Origin: Bacteroidia bacterium
GTDB lineage: Bacteria > Bacteroidota > Bacteroidia > Bacteroidales > CAJPTX01
Reading direction: 5' to 3'
DNA length: 64,000 bases
NCBI GenBank assembly: GCA_002749065.1
Contig: PDTX01000003.1
Coordinates: 1-64,000 of the forward strand
Shown here: piece by piece, positions 1 through 8,926 of the stretch
Numbering within the stretch: the first letter of the stretch is position 1
How the letters are laid out: every line of letters starts with the position of its first letter
Notes under the pieces: model-generated
What the model saw: only the letters and a program-made list of their open reading frames with translations
Told to the model about the DNA's origin: nothing
Databases searched by the model: none
Made by a program: the position numbers and the translations under genes

Positions 1-1
1 C

Positions 2-22
2 CTGCGCTTCGTGCGGCGGTAG
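2..22 (+). CDS. Possible 3' end of an upstream gene (partial)
   Basis: Frame 2 of the first bases reads L-R-F-V-R-R followed by a TAG stop. TAG is the dominant stop in this window, and a strong rho-independent terminator follows about 40 bases later, so a plus-strand gene probably ends here. Only six residues are visible, so nothing can be said about its product. Confidence 0.3.
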   Translation: MRFVRR

Positions 23-64
23 CCCGAGGGCGGCGGGGGGATGCCCCCGCCGCAAGACGAATGG

Positions 65-97
65 AGCGGGCTCGCGGAGGCGAGCCCGCTCTTTTTT
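65..97 (+). terminator. Rho-independent terminator
   Basis: A perfect 10-bp stem (65-74 with 81-90) closes a 6-base loop and is followed by TCTTTTTT. It probably ends the transcript of a gene lying mostly upstream of the window. Confidence 0.85.
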
Positions 98-166
98 AGC
101 GCATTTGGGGTGGGGTATTCCGCTCATACTGGGCCAGTCGGGAATCTTCCGAATAGTCCTCCCTCC

Positions 167-196
167 TTGCATCTTGCGCAAAAAATCCTACCTTTG
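167..196 (+). promoter_or_regulatory. Bacteroidetes-type promoter for the SPOR-domain gene
   Basis: TTGC at 167-170 (-33 element) lies 22 bases upstream of TACCTTTG at 189-196, a perfect match to the Bacteroidetes -7 consensus TAnnTTTG. Transcription should begin near 203, leaving a leader of only about 15 bases before the ATG at 218. Confidence 0.75.
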
Positions 197-217
197 CATC
201 GATAGAAATTGAAGAAT

Positions 218-706
218 ATGGGATATTGCAGGCGTGTTCTACTGGTGGCGCTCATGCTGCTGTCGGTCTCGCGGGTTTGGGCCGAGGAGGAGGAAAAATT
301 GGTGAGCATCTTCGACCGTTTGGAGAAACCCCGGGGGCTCTACGGGAAAATCCCTTGCCAGGTTGAGCAGCCCGTCGCCCTACGCCTGGCCCTGGATGAG
401 CTGCACGCGCGGAACCACCAAAAGCCCGGGATGATGGGCTACAGGGTGCGTGTGTACCGGAGCATAGGGCGGGCGGCCAGGCAGGGGAGCCAGGCTGCGG
501 TCGACACCGTCCTCCGGCACTTCGAGGGCCTGCCCACCTACCGGAGCTACGCCTCGCCCTACTACATGGTCGCTGTGGGGGACTGCCGGACGCGCTACGA
601 GGCGCTCGCCCTGCAGAAGCGGCTGCTGCATCTCTTCCCCCAGGCCTTCGTGGTGAGCGGGCATGTCAACTTCCCACGGGTGGGGGTGTACAGGAATGAG
701 GAGTAG
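218..706 (+). CDS. Exported SPOR-domain protein
   Basis: A 162-residue protein with a clear signal peptide (hydrophobic residues 7-18, likely cleaved after VWA at 20-22). A SPOR-like domain occupies about 74-153, with the usual pattern of GYRVRVY, PYYMVAVGDCRTRYEA and a closing FPQAFVV stretch. SPOR domains bind peptidoglycan stripped of stem peptides, often at division sites, so a periplasmic cell-wall-binding role is likely. No catalytic domain is present. The start is placed at ATG 218 because the promoter predicts a transcript start near 203; an in-frame TTG at 209 is less likely. The gene appears monocistronic. Confidence 0.8.
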   Translation: MGYCRRVLLVALMLLSVSRVWAEEEEKLVSIFDRLEKPRGLYGKIPCQVEQPVALRLALDELHARNHQKPGMMGYRVRVYRSIGRAARQGSQAAVDTVLRHFEGLPTYRSYASPYYMVAVGDCRTRYEALALQKRLLHLFPQAFVVSGHVNFPRVGVYRNEE

Positions 707-811
707 TGGCGGGCGGGGCGCTAGGTCCCGCCGCGCAGGGTGATTGATAATGGGGCCCAGCCCCGCCCCAGGCCTCGTCGAGGGGGGGATACGCAAGAGT
801 GAAAGGCAAGA

Positions 812-2701
812 ATGAGCGATCCGATAAAGCATGAGTGTGGCATAGCCCTCCTACGTCTGAAGAAGGACCTGAGCTACTACCAGGAGAAGTACGGCACGTG
901 GATGTACGGTCTCGACCGCATGTACCTGCTCATGGAGAAGCAGCACAACCGGGGGCAGGACGGGGCCGGGCTGGTGTCGCTGAAGCTGAACCTCCCCCCC
1001 GGCAAGCGGTACATCGACCGGGCCAGAGCGGTAGGCCCGAGCTCCATCAAGGAGGTCTACGCCCAGATACATTCGCCCCTCGGGAGGCTGGAGGCCGGGC
1101 GGATGGCCGACCCGCTCTACTGCGGCGAGCATGCCCCCTTCGCCGGGGAGCTGCTGCTGGGCCACCTCCGCTACGGGACCTACGGGGGCGATGAGATCGA
1201 GCATGTCCACCCCCATATCCGCAACAACAACTGGAAGTCGCGCACGCTCGTGCTGGCCGGCAACTTCAACCTGACCAACACGCCGGAGCTGTTCGACCTG
1301 CTGGTGAGCCTCGGGCAGCACCCGATGGACCGCTCCGACACGGTGACGGTGCTGGAGAAGCTGGGCCACTACCTCGATACGGCCAACCAGGAGCTCTTCC
1401 GCCGCTATAAGGACGAGGGCGTGCCGAACATCGACATCAGCGCGCTCATCGCCCAGAATCTGGACGTGGGCCGCTTGCTGGCCGATGCGACCAAGGACTT
1501 CGACGGGGGCTACGCCATGGCGGGGCTGATTGGGCACGGCGATGCCTTCGTCTGCCGGGACCCCTGGGGTATCCGCCCGGCCTACTTCATGGAGAACGAG
1601 GAGTTCGCCGTGGTGGCCTCGGAGCGGCCGGTGATACAGACCGTGCTGAATGTGCCGGTGGACCAGGTCCAGGAGGTCAAGCCGGGCTACGCCTTCATCA
1701 TCCGCCGCGACGGTAGCACCCAGCACGTCAAGGTCCGCGAGCCCCAGCAGCGGGCCTCCTGCTCCTTCGAGCGCATCTACTTCTCGCGCGGCACGGACCG
1801 CGACATCTACCGCGAGCGGCTGCGCCTCGGGGAGCTACTCGCGCCCCAGATCATCGAGGCGGCCGGGGGCGACGCCGACAGCATGGTCTTCTCCTACATC
1901 CCCAACACCGCGGAGACGGCCTTCTACGGCATGGTCAAGGGCCTGGAGGACAGGCTCAACGCCCGGAAGGTGGCCCTGCTCACCGACGGCTCGGCGCGCA
2001 CGCCCGAGGAGGTGGCCGCCATCATCGACCAGCGGCTCCGCGTGGAGAAAATCGCTGTCAAGGACATCAAGCTGCGCACCTTCATCACCCAGGATGCCCA
2101 GCGGCAGGGCATGGTCCAGCATGTCTACGACATCACCTACGGGACGCTCCGCCCGGGGGAGGACACGCTCGTGATCATCGACGACTCCATCGTGCGGGGG
2201 ACGACCCTGCGGGAGAGCATCCTGCGTATACTCGACCGCCTGGGGCCCAAGCGCATAGTCGTCGTCAGCAGCTCGCCCCAGATCCGCTACCCCGACTGCT
2301 ACGGCATCGACATGGCCCGCCTGGAGGACTTCATCGCCTTCCGCGCCGCCATCGACCTGCTCGGCCTGCGGGGCTTCGGGCATATCATCCAGCGGGTGTA
2401 CCACGCGTGCATCTCCGAGAACGCCAAGCCCGAGCGGCAGGTGCGCAACTGCGTCAAGGAGATCTACGAGCCCTTCACCGACGAGGAGCTCGCCGAGCAC
2501 ATGGCCAAGATGCTGAAGCACCCGGCCATACGGGCCGACGTCTCGCTGGTGTTCCAGACCATCGAGAACCTGCACGCGGCCTGCCCCAACGACACGGGCG
2601 ACTGGTACTTCACGGGCGACTACCCCACGCCGGGGGGCAATCGGGTGGCCAACAACGCCTTCATCAACTACATGGAGGGCAACCATAGACGGGCGTACTA
2701 G
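812..2701 (+). CDS. purF: Amidophosphoribosyltransferase (glutamine PRPP amidotransferase), long Bacteroidetes type
   Basis: Catalyses the first committed step of purine synthesis, making 5-phosphoribosylamine from PRPP and glutamine. The 629-residue protein starts with an 8-residue leader before Cys9, the expected N-terminal nucleophile of class II glutamine amidotransferases; RGQDGAGL follows near residue 48. The phosphoribosyltransferase half carries the PRPP loop VIIDDSIVRGTT at about 454-465. It is longer than the roughly 500-residue E. coli enzyme, in keeping with the extended Bacteroidetes form. glyA, which supplies one-carbon units for purines, follows after 44 bases. Confidence 0.93.
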   Translation: MSDPIKHECGIALLRLKKDLSYYQEKYGTWMYGLDRMYLLMEKQHNRGQDGAGLVSLKLNLPPGKRYIDRARAVGPSSIKEVYAQIHSPLGRLEAGRMADPLYCGEHAPFAGELLLGHLRYGTYGGDEIEHVHPHIRNNNWKSRTLVLAGNFNLTNTPELFDLLVSLGQHPMDRSDTVTVLEKLGHYLDTANQELFRRYKDEGVPNIDISALIAQNLDVGRLLADATKDFDGGYAMAGLIGHGDAFVCRDPWGIRPAYFMENEEFAVVASERPVIQTVLNVPVDQVQEVKPGYAFIIRRDGSTQHVKVREPQQRASCSFERIYFSRGTDRDIYRERLRLGELLAPQIIEAAGGDADSMVFSYIPNTAETAFYGMVKGLEDRLNARKVALLTDGSARTPEEVAAIIDQRLRVEKIAVKDIKLRTFITQDAQRQGMVQHVYDITYGTLRPGEDTLVIIDDSIVRGTTLRESILRILDRLGPKRIVVVSSSPQIRYPDCYGIDMARLEDFIAFRAAIDLLGLRGFGHIIQRVYHACISENAKPERQVRNCVKEIYEPFTDEELAEHMAKMLKHPAIRADVSLVFQTIENLHAACPNDTGDWYFTGDYPTPGGNRVANNAFINYMEGNHRRAY

Positions 2702-2745
2702 CCCCAGAATACATTAATGCATAGCAAAAACCTAAGCGTACGCGT

Positions 2746-4026
2746 ATGAGAAGGGATGAAATGATGTTCGGGATAATCGCCCAGGAGCGGGCCCGGCAGA
2801 CCCAGGGCATAGAGCTGATTGCCTCGGAGAACTTCGTGTCGGAGCAGGTCCTGGAGGCCATGGGCTCGGTGCTCACCAACAAGTACGCGGAGGGCTACCC
2901 GGGGGCGCGCTACTACGGCGGGTGCCAGGTGGTGGACCAGGCCGAGCAGCTGGCCATCGACCGGGCCAAGGAGCTCTACGGGGCGGAGTTCGTCAACGTG
3001 CAGCCCCACTCGGGGGCGCAGGCCAACATGGCCGCGTTCATGTCGGTGCTCAAGCCGGGCGACACCTTCCTGGGCTTCGATCTCTCGCACGGGGGGCACC
3101 TCTCGCACGGCTCGCCGGTCAACATGTCGGGGATGTGGTTCAACGCCGTGTCCTACCAGGTGGGCGAGCAGGACGGCCGGGTGGACTACGACGAGATGGA
3201 GGCCCAGGCCAAGCGGCACAGGCCCAGGCTCATCGTGGGGGGCGCGTCGGCCTACAGTCGGGAGTGGGACTACAAGCGGATGCGGGAAATCGCCGATAGC
3301 GTGGGGGCCATCCTCATGGTGGACATGGCGCACCCGGCGGGCATGATCGCCGTCGGCCTGCTGGAGAACCCCGTGAAGTACGCCCACATCGTCACGACCA
3401 CCACCCACAAGACGCTCCGTGGCCCCCGCGGCGGCATGATACTCGTGGGGAAGGACTTCGAGAACCCCTGGGGGCTCAAGACCCCCAAGGGCGCGACCAA
3501 GACCATGGGCCAGCTCATCAACAGCGCCGTATTCCCCGGCATACAGGGGGGGCCGCTCGAGCACGTCATCGCCGCCAAGGGCGTGGCCTTCGGCGAGGCG
3601 CTCCAGCCCGAGTTCCGGACCTACCAGGAGCAGGTGCGCGACAACGCCCAGGCCATGGCCAAGCGCTTCAACGAGCTGGGATACAAGATCGTATCGGGCG
3701 GCACGGACAACCACTGCCTGCTCATCGACCTCCGCACCAAGTTCCCCGAACTCACCGGCAAGAAGGCCGAGAACACCCTGGTGCAGGCCGACATCACCAT
3801 CAACAAAAACATGGTGCCCTTCGACACCCGCTCCCCCTTCCAGACCTCCGGCATACGCGTCGGCACCCCGGCCATCACCACCCGGGGCCTCAAGCCCGCC
3901 GAGATTGGCCTGGTGGTGGACCTGCTCGACCGCGTGCTCTGCAACATCGAGAGCGAGGGCGAGATTGCCAGCGTGCGCAAGCAGGTCAACGAGCTGATGG
4001 ACGGGCGACCCCTCTTCGCCTGGTAG
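2746..4026 (+). CDS. glyA: Serine hydroxymethyltransferase
   Basis: PLP enzyme interconverting serine and glycine with transfer of the one-carbon unit to tetrahydrofolate. The 426-residue length is normal. The N-terminal IELIASENF motif, the [13 protein letters not shown] stretch and the PLP-lysine motif [14 protein letters not shown] (Lys222) are all intact. It lies 44 bases after purF in an AT-rich gap without a Shine-Dalgarno sequence, typical of this phylum. Together with folD further along it feeds formyl-THF to purine synthesis. Confidence 0.96.
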   Translation: MRRDEMMFGIIAQERARQTQGIELIASENFVSEQVLEAMGSVLTNKYAEGYPGARYYGGCQVVDQAEQLAIDRAKELYGAEFVNVQPHSGAQANMAAFMSVLKPGDTFLGFDLSHGGHLSHGSPVNMSGMWFNAVSYQVGEQDGRVDYDEMEAQAKRHRPRLIVGGASAYSREWDYKRMREIADSVGAILMVDMAHPAGMIAVGLLENPVKYAHIVTTTTHKTLRGPRGGMILVGKDFENPWGLKTPKGATKTMGQLINSAVFPGIQGGPLEHVIAAKGVAFGEALQPEFRTYQEQVRDNAQAMAKRFNELGYKIVSGGTDNHCLLIDLRTKFPELTGKKAENTLVQADITINKNMVPFDTRSPFQTSGIRVGTPAITTRGLKPAEIGLVVDLLDRVLCNIESEGEIASVRKQVNELMDGRPLFAW

Positions 4027-4033
4027 CATACCC

Positions 4034-4071
4034 GGCGGCGGGCGCGGTCCTTGCCGGATTGCCCCGCCGCC
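4034..4071 (+). terminator. Hairpin after glyA, possible weak terminator
   Basis: A 9-bp GC stem (4034-4042 with 4063-4071) begins 8 bases after the glyA stop. It is followed only by CTCTTGAT rather than a run of T, so termination may be partial. Confidence 0.4.
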
Positions 4072-4100
4072 CTCTTGATATCTCACCCATAGGCACGTAG

Positions 4101-4544
4101 ATGTTTTTCCAGAACCTAAGCCCGGGCAATGGGCGTAGTCGCACCCGCACCGTGGTCATTGCGGCGGTGGGCATCGATGCCATTCTGGCCCTGCTGCTGA
4201 CCGTGGTCCCCCACTACCTCCTCTGGATTAACCTCGTGCTGGTGAACCTGGTGCTGCTCTTCACCATCTGGTTCCGCTCCACCAAGATGTTCTACTTCCA
4301 GAGCGATGAGCACAGCCTCCGCTACCGGACCTCCTACCGCAGCCTGCCCCGGCGGATAGCGTGGGAGGAGGTGCAGGCCATCCGGATAGGCCCGGCCTAC
4401 ATCCGCATCTTCCTCAAGGAGCGCAAGAGCCGGAGGGTGTCCCTGGGCTGGCTGCACTACGACACCCTCATTGAGCTCAAGAACAACATCGCCCGGGAGG
4501 CAAAGGCCCGCCGGGTGAGCTGCAAGATTGTACCCATAGCCTAG
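4101..4544 (+). CDS. Small membrane protein of unknown function
   Basis: A 147-residue protein, family not recognised. Two adjacent hydrophobic helices (about 14-32 and 36-54) are followed by a soluble C-terminal half with alternating basic and hydrophobic segments (RYRTSYRSLPRRIAWEEVQAIRI). That layout is common in two-helix membrane proteins with a PH-like beta domain; the comparison is by pattern only. It sits between glyA and the TauE/SafE permease, 22 bases before the latter, so the two may be cotranscribed. Confidence 0.65.
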   Translation: MFFQNLSPGNGRSRTRTVVIAAVGIDAILALLLTVVPHYLLWINLVLVNLVLLFTIWFRSTKMFYFQSDEHSLRYRTSYRSLPRRIAWEEVQAIRIGPAYIRIFLKERKSRRVSLGWLHYDTLIELKNNIAREAKARRVSCKIVPIA

Positions 4545-4565
4545 ACACACGGCAAAGCCTACGCC

Positions 4566-5321
4566 ATGCTTCTGGACCTACTCCTCCTGGCCGCCGGCCT
4601 CGTCGCCGGCTTCATCAACTCGGTCGCCGGCAGCGGCTCCATGCTCACCATCCCCGCCCTGATGATGTACGGCCTGCCCGCCCCCCTGGCCAACGGGACG
4701 AACCGCGTCGGCCTCCTGGCCCAGGGCCTGTTCGGCATCATGGGCTTCCGCCACGGGGGCGTGAAGATCAGGCCCATAACGGCCCTGCTGGTCATCCCCG
4801 CCGTGCTCGGCGCGCTGCTCGGCGCGCAGATTGCCGTCCAGCTCCCCGAGGACGTGCTCAACATCGCCATCACCATCATACTGGCCGTCATGGTGGGCAC
4901 CGTCTTCCTCAAGCCCAAGCGCTGGGAGCGCAGCCACGACGGCATGGAGAACGTGCACCGTCGCCCCGTCGTCTGGCTCGCCCTCCTGCTCACCGGCATC
5001 TACGCTGGCTTCATCCAGATCGGCAGCGGCTACTTCATCCTGTTCACCGCCCTGCTCATCGGCGGCATGGACCTCCTGCGCGCCAACGTCCTCAAGGTCA
5101 TCATCCAGATGGCCCTGCAGCTCACGGTGATCCCCTTCTACTTCTACCACGGCCAGATCGACTGGCGGGCCGGGCTCCTCCTCGCGGCCGGCATGGCCCT
5201 GGGCGCGTGGATAGGGTCGAAGATGGCCATCAAGGGCGGGGCCAAGTTCCTGCGCTACGTCATCATCGGCTCGGTGCTGCTCTTCGTGGGCTACCAGCTG
5301 TTCAAGGTGCTGGGCAGCTAG
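4566..5321 (+). CDS. TauE/SafE-family membrane permease
   Basis: A 251-residue polytopic membrane protein with about eight hydrophobic helices. The first helix carries the family signature GLVAGFINSVAGSGSM, followed by NGTNRVG; a second half-repeat starts near GIYAGFIQIGSGYF. TauE/SafE proteins export or import sulfite, sulfoacetate or other organosulfur or carboxylate anions. Neighbours do not indicate the substrate. It begins 22 bases after the preceding gene and ends before a likely promoter for the next transporter. Confidence 0.85.
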   Translation: MLLDLLLLAAGLVAGFINSVAGSGSMLTIPALMMYGLPAPLANGTNRVGLLAQGLFGIMGFRHGGVKIRPITALLVIPAVLGALLGAQIAVQLPEDVLNIAITIILAVMVGTVFLKPKRWERSHDGMENVHRRPVVWLALLLTGIYAGFIQIGSGYFILFTALLIGGMDLLRANVLKVIIQMALQLTVIPFYFYHGQIDWRAGLLLAAGMALGAWIGSKMAIKGGAKFLRYVIIGSVLLFVGYQLFKVLGS

Positions 5322-5376
5322 GTCGCCGCGCCCCTGCGCCACGGTCGGTGCCGTCTGTGTAGTACGTTCTTTTTTC

Positions 5377-5384
5377 TACTTTCG
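5377..5384 (+). promoter_or_regulatory. Candidate -7 element for the DMT transporter
   Basis: TACTTTCG matches the TAnnTTTG consensus at seven of eight positions and lies 30 bases before the ATG at 5414. No convincing TTG -33 box is visible, so the assignment is tentative. Confidence 0.4.
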
Positions 5385-5413
5385 CGGGGTGAAATTAATC
5401 TATCGTATAGGGT

Positions 5414-6346
5414 ATGAGAGCTAGTCAGGGGCAGGTGCTGTCACACGTGGCGCTGGTGATACAGTCGTTCATCATCGGTTTTTCGTTCTACTTCCTGAAG
5501 GTGGCCCTGGCCTCCGCGGGCAATGATGCCTTCGATGTGGTGGCCTACCGCTTCTCGGCCGCCCTGCTGGCCGTTGTGCTGCTGTGGGTGGTGGGCGTTG
5601 GCCGCCCGACGGGCATCGGGGCGCGGGACTGGCTCTCGATACTGGGCGTATCGATGACCTACCCGGTGGTCTTCTTCCTGCTGCAGACCGTGGGTGTGGC
5701 GCACACCTCGGCCTCGGTATCGGGCATGCTGTACTCGATTACGCCGGTGATCACCCTGCTGGGCGCCGCGCTCTTCATCGGGGAGCGGGCCAGCAGGGTG
5801 CAGATGGTGGGCATCGGCATCTCGGTGCTCGGCCTGGCCTACCTCATCCTGGGCGGTGGCACCGAGGGCGCCGGGCAGAGCTCCCTGCTGGGGGTGCTGC
5901 TGATCCTGCTCTCGGTGGTGGCCCTGGCGGCCTACTTCATCACGGTGCGCCGCCTCTCCCAGCGGGTCGACGCGATGAAGCTGACCTGCGCGATGCTGGT
6001 CGTGGGCGCGGTGGTGTTCAACATCATCAGCATAGCCCGCCATGCGTCGAGCGGCACGATGGGGGCCTTCTTCACCCCCCTGGGGCATATGGACTTCATC
6101 TGGGCCTCGCTCTACCTGGGGGTCGTCTCCTCGCTGGTGGTCTCCTGGATTTCAAACTTCGCGCTGATACATCTCCAGGCCTCGATGGTGAGCGTGTACA
6201 ACAACGTCATCCCGATAGCCGCCGCCATCGGGGGCTACTTCCTCCTGGGCGAGCAGCTGTTCGACTTCCAGCTCATCGGGACGCTGGTGGTGATCGTCGG
6301 GGTCTGCCTCGTGCTCTTCGGCCCGCAGGCAAAGCCCCGCGCCTAG
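5414..6346 (+). CDS. EamA/DMT-family transporter
   Basis: A 310-residue integral membrane protein with about ten predicted helices, arranged as two EamA repeats of five (first repeat to about residue 150). The C-terminal helix of each half shows the family look, for example SASVSGMLYSITPVITLLGA and QASMVSVYNNVIPIAAAIGG. Members export amino acids, nucleotides or other small metabolites; the substrate cannot be predicted. It has its own candidate promoter and ends 25 bases before the downstream lipoprotein gene. Confidence 0.88.
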   Translation: MRASQGQVLSHVALVIQSFIIGFSFYFLKVALASAGNDAFDVVAYRFSAALLAVVLLWVVGVGRPTGIGARDWLSILGVSMTYPVVFFLLQTVGVAHTSASVSGMLYSITPVITLLGAALFIGERASRVQMVGIGISVLGLAYLILGGGTEGAGQSSLLGVLLILLSVVALAAYFITVRRLSQRVDAMKLTCAMLVVGAVVFNIISIARHASSGTMGAFFTPLGHMDFIWASLYLGVVSSLVVSWISNFALIHLQASMVSVYNNVIPIAAAIGGYFLLGEQLFDFQLIGTLVVIVGVCLVLFGPQAKPRA

Positions 6347-6371
6347 TGGTGGCCGGTGGGTGGCTCGGCAG

Positions 6372-7214
6372 ATGATGCGCGTGGCGACGGGTAGGCTCTC
6401 CCCCCGGCTTGTGCTGTGCTTCCTGCTCCTGGCGGCCGTGGGGGGCGCGGGGTGCATACGTCGCCCCGCGGTCCGCGTGCGGGTTGAGGATGGCACCCGG
6501 TCCATCTTCCTGGTGCGGGCGTTGCGCCTTTTCCCCGAGGGGGAGGACGGCTCGGCGGAGTATGCGTTCGCCATGGATGAGGGGGTGGGCGAGCTATCCG
6601 TCCCGCTGGACGAGCCGACCTTCTTCCGGCTGATGCTGGGCGAGGAGCTGGGCTCGCTGGACGTGCTGCTCTCCCCGCTGGACAGCCTTCGGCTTAGCAT
6701 TGCGCCCGACGGCACGATGGAGGCTAGCGGCTCGTACGAGACGGCGCGCTGGCGAACCCTCCAGCGGCGATACGAAGCCTACCGTGACAGCCTACGGGTC
6801 CTGCGGAGCCTGTACACCGTGGCGGCGCATGCGGCATGGGCCGACTCCCTGCGCGCGCTCTACGCTCAGCGGCGTAGGGTGGCAGCCGAGGATATGCGGC
6901 GCTACCTACTCTGGTTCATCCATCAGGCCCCCTACTCCAAGCTGGCCATCCCCGCCCTGCTGGCCGAGCGCGACGAGGGGGAGCCCTTCTTCAGCCTCCT
7001 GCCCGACTCGGCCCTCTTCGCCCGCGTGCAGGCGGCCCAGCACGAGGTGTACAACGAGCGCGCCTACCTGGCCCGGCTGGATAGCGCCCTGGCCCGGCTC
7101 CAGCGGGTCAGGAGCCACAGCGAGACGGATAGCCTGAGGGTGGAGCGGGCTGACTCGCTCGCCCTGGGCCGGAGGCCAGACGATGCGGGCAACGGGGGGC
7201 CGGGGGATGAGTAG
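6372..7214 (+). CDS. Putative lipoprotein with DUF4369-like N-terminal domain
   Basis: A 280-residue exported protein. A basic start (MMRVATGRLSPR) and a hydrophobic stretch end in GGAGC, a relaxed lipobox with Cys28. Residues about 35-140 look like the beta-rich DUF4369 domain found at the N-terminus of Bacteroidetes thiol:disulfide oxidoreductases (GELSVPLDEPTFFRL, then LSIAPDG), but no thioredoxin domain or CxxC follows. The C-terminal half is helical and charged. ATG 6372 is chosen; GTG 6360 in frame is the alternative. The end overlaps the next gene by 8 bases, suggesting translational coupling. Confidence 0.6.
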   Translation: MMRVATGRLSPRLVLCFLLLAAVGGAGCIRRPAVRVRVEDGTRSIFLVRALRLFPEGEDGSAEYAFAMDEGVGELSVPLDEPTFFRLMLGEELGSLDVLLSPLDSLRLSIAPDGTMEASGSYETARWRTLQRRYEAYRDSLRVLRSLYTVAAHAAWADSLRALYAQRRRVAAEDMRRYLLWFIHQAPYSKLAIPALLAERDEGEPFFSLLPDSALFARVQAAQHEVYNERAYLARLDSALARLQRVRSHSETDSLRVERADSLALGRRPDDAGNGGPGDE

Positions 7215-8034
7215 CCCGGAGCGTGGCGGTCGGCGGGTGCTCTTCGCCTCGGATTTCCACCTGGGCCTGCCCGCTGGCTCTTCGCCCCGTGAGCGGGAGC
7301 GCCTGATTGTGGACTGGCTGCGGCACGAGGGCGCGGGGGCGGATGCGGTCTACCTCCTGGGGGACATCTTCGACTTCTGGTACGAGTATCGGTACGTGGT
7401 GCCGAAGGGCTTCACGCGCTTCTTCGGGGCGGTGGCCGCGCTGGTGGATGCGGGCGTGGAGGTGCACTTCTTCACGGGCAACCACGACGTGTGGATGTTC
7501 TCCTACCTCGGGGAGGAGCTCGGGGTGCGGGTGCACAGGTCGGGGGAGCGGCTGCGGCTCAACGGGGTGGACCTGTACCTCTGCCACGGCGACGGGCTGG
7601 GCCCCTCCGGCCGGGGCTACAAGCTCCTCCGCCGGATATTCCACTGCCGCGTCCTGCAGCGCATGTTCTCGTGGATACACCCGGGCTTCTCGATGTGGCT
7701 GGGGCAGAGCTGGTCGCGGGCGAGCCGCAAGTCCAAGGCGCTGGAGCACCCCTTCCGGGGCGACGACGAGCCGGTGTGCCACTTCGCCCGCGCCCTCCGG
7801 GCCACCGCCGGGGTCGATTACTTCATCATGGGGCACCTGCACGTCCCCGTCCTCCATCGGATGGAGGGGGGCGGGGCGGTGCTCGTCCTCGGCAACTGGA
7901 TTGGCGACTCGACCTACGCCATGCTCGAGGGGCAGCGCCTCTCCCTCCGCCGCTACGAGATGGGGGGCCGGTCTGCCGAGCTGGATAGTCTGGAGCTCAC
8001 GCCGGGCTCAGAGGAGGGGGGCGATGCGGCCTAG
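7207..8034 (+). CDS. Calcineurin-like phosphoesterase, probable UDP-2,3-diacylglucosamine diphosphatase
   Basis: A 275-residue metallophosphoesterase. The metal-binding motifs appear in order: DFH (Asp16, His18), GDIFDFW (Asp53), GNHD (91-94), CHGDG and GHLH. This set, with FDFW after the second motif, is typical of LpxH-type enzymes that cleave UDP-diacylglucosamine to lipid X in lipid A synthesis. The assignment to LpxH rather than another phosphoesterase is inference from motifs and length. ATG 7207 lies within the end of the preceding gene (8-base overlap); the downstream HAD gene overlaps by 11 bases, so all three are likely coupled. Confidence 0.82.
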   Translation: MSSPERGGRRVLFASDFHLGLPAGSSPRERERLIVDWLRHEGAGADAVYLLGDIFDFWYEYRYVVPKGFTRFFGAVAALVDAGVEVHFFTGNHDVWMFSYLGEELGVRVHRSGERLRLNGVDLYLCHGDGLGPSGRGYKLLRRIFHCRVLQRMFSWIHPGFSMWLGQSWSRASRKSKALEHPFRGDDEPVCHFARALRATAGVDYFIMGHLHVPVLHRMEGGGAVLVLGNWIGDSTYAMLEGQRLSLRRYEMGGRSAELDSLELTPGSEEGGDAA

Positions 8035-8866
8035 CCTGCTGGGCTTGGACCTGGACGGCACCCTGCTGGACGGCCGCTCCCGCCTCTCGCCGGGCAACCG
8101 TGCGGCGCTGGATTGGTGCGGGCGGGCGGGGATACGCCGGGCCGTGGTCACGGGGCGCTCCCTCTTCTCGGCCCGCACGGTCATGGAGGCCGAGTTCCCG
8201 GTCGACTACCTGCTCTTCTCCTCGGGTGCTGGCCTGGTGACCTGGCCGGGCTGCCGCCTGCTCCACCGCTGGCAGATGCCGGACCTCGACGCGCGCGCCA
8301 TAGCCCGTATCCTGCTGGACGAGGACCTCGCCTTCATGGCCCACCGGCCCGTGCCGCGCACCCACGAGTTCTGCTACCACGAGGGGGCGAACCGGCGGGG
8401 CGACGATTTCGTCAGCCGCGTGGAGCGGTACCGCCCGCACACGCAGGCCCTGCGGGGTGGTCTGGCCGGTCTCCCAAGCGGGCTGTCCTTCTTCCTGGTG
8501 ATGCTGCAGCCCGACATGGGCTACTTCGAGCGTTTGGTCCCCCGGCTATCCCGCTTCGGCTCCGTGGTGCGGTCCACCTCGCCCATAGACGGGCAGTCGC
8601 TCTGGCTGGAGGTGTACCCCCGTGGGGTCTGCAAGGGGAGCGGCCTCTCCTGGCTCTCCCGCCTGCTGCTGGTGCCCGACGGCGAGGTGGCGGTGGTGGG
8701 CAACGACTACAACGACCTCGGCATGCTGCAGCGATTCGAGCGGGCCTACGTGGTGGGCAACGCCCCGGAGGCCCTGCGGCGCGCCTACCCCCTCCTCCCG
8801 GACAACGAGCACAACCCGCTAGCCGAGCTGGTGCGGCCTTGGCAGAGCGGCCCTACTTGCCCGTGA
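8024..8866 (+). CDS. HAD-superfamily hydrolase, Cof type
   Basis: A 280-residue haloacid-dehalogenase-like phosphatase. The nucleophile motif LDLDGTLLDG (Asp9, Asp11) is at the N-terminus, the TGRS motif II lies near residue 45, and the C-terminal part has CKGSGL and VGNDYNDLGML, the lysine and acidic motifs of Cof-type sugar phosphatases. The substrate is unknown. ATG 8024 lies inside the previous gene. This is the only gene in the window that ends in TGA; a TAA follows 12 codons later in frame. Confidence 0.85.
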   Translation: MRPSLLGLDLDGTLLDGRSRLSPGNRAALDWCGRAGIRRAVVTGRSLFSARTVMEAEFPVDYLLFSSGAGLVTWPGCRLLHRWQMPDLDARAIARILLDEDLAFMAHRPVPRTHEFCYHEGANRRGDDFVSRVERYRPHTQALRGGLAGLPSGLSFFLVMLQPDMGYFERLVPRLSRFGSVVRSTSPIDGQSLWLEVYPRGVCKGSGLSWLSRLLLVPDGEVAVVGNDYNDLGMLQRFERAYVVGNAPEALRRAYPLLPDNEHNPLAELVRPWQSGPTCP

Positions 8867-8926
8867 GGAGGATATTTGCTAATATTACCGTCGATTTCTC
8901 ACTAATCAGTAAAGAGCAAACCAAGT

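Noticed and set aside
8871-8890. AT-rich stretch GATATTTGCTAATATTACCG before the 172-residue gene, as a promoter
   Set aside because: Neither a TAnnTTTG -7 element nor a properly spaced -33 box could be built from it.
8864-8902. TGA at the end of the HAD gene as a recoded codon
   Set aside because: Readthrough would add only 12 residues without conserved character before TAA; the protein is already full length.
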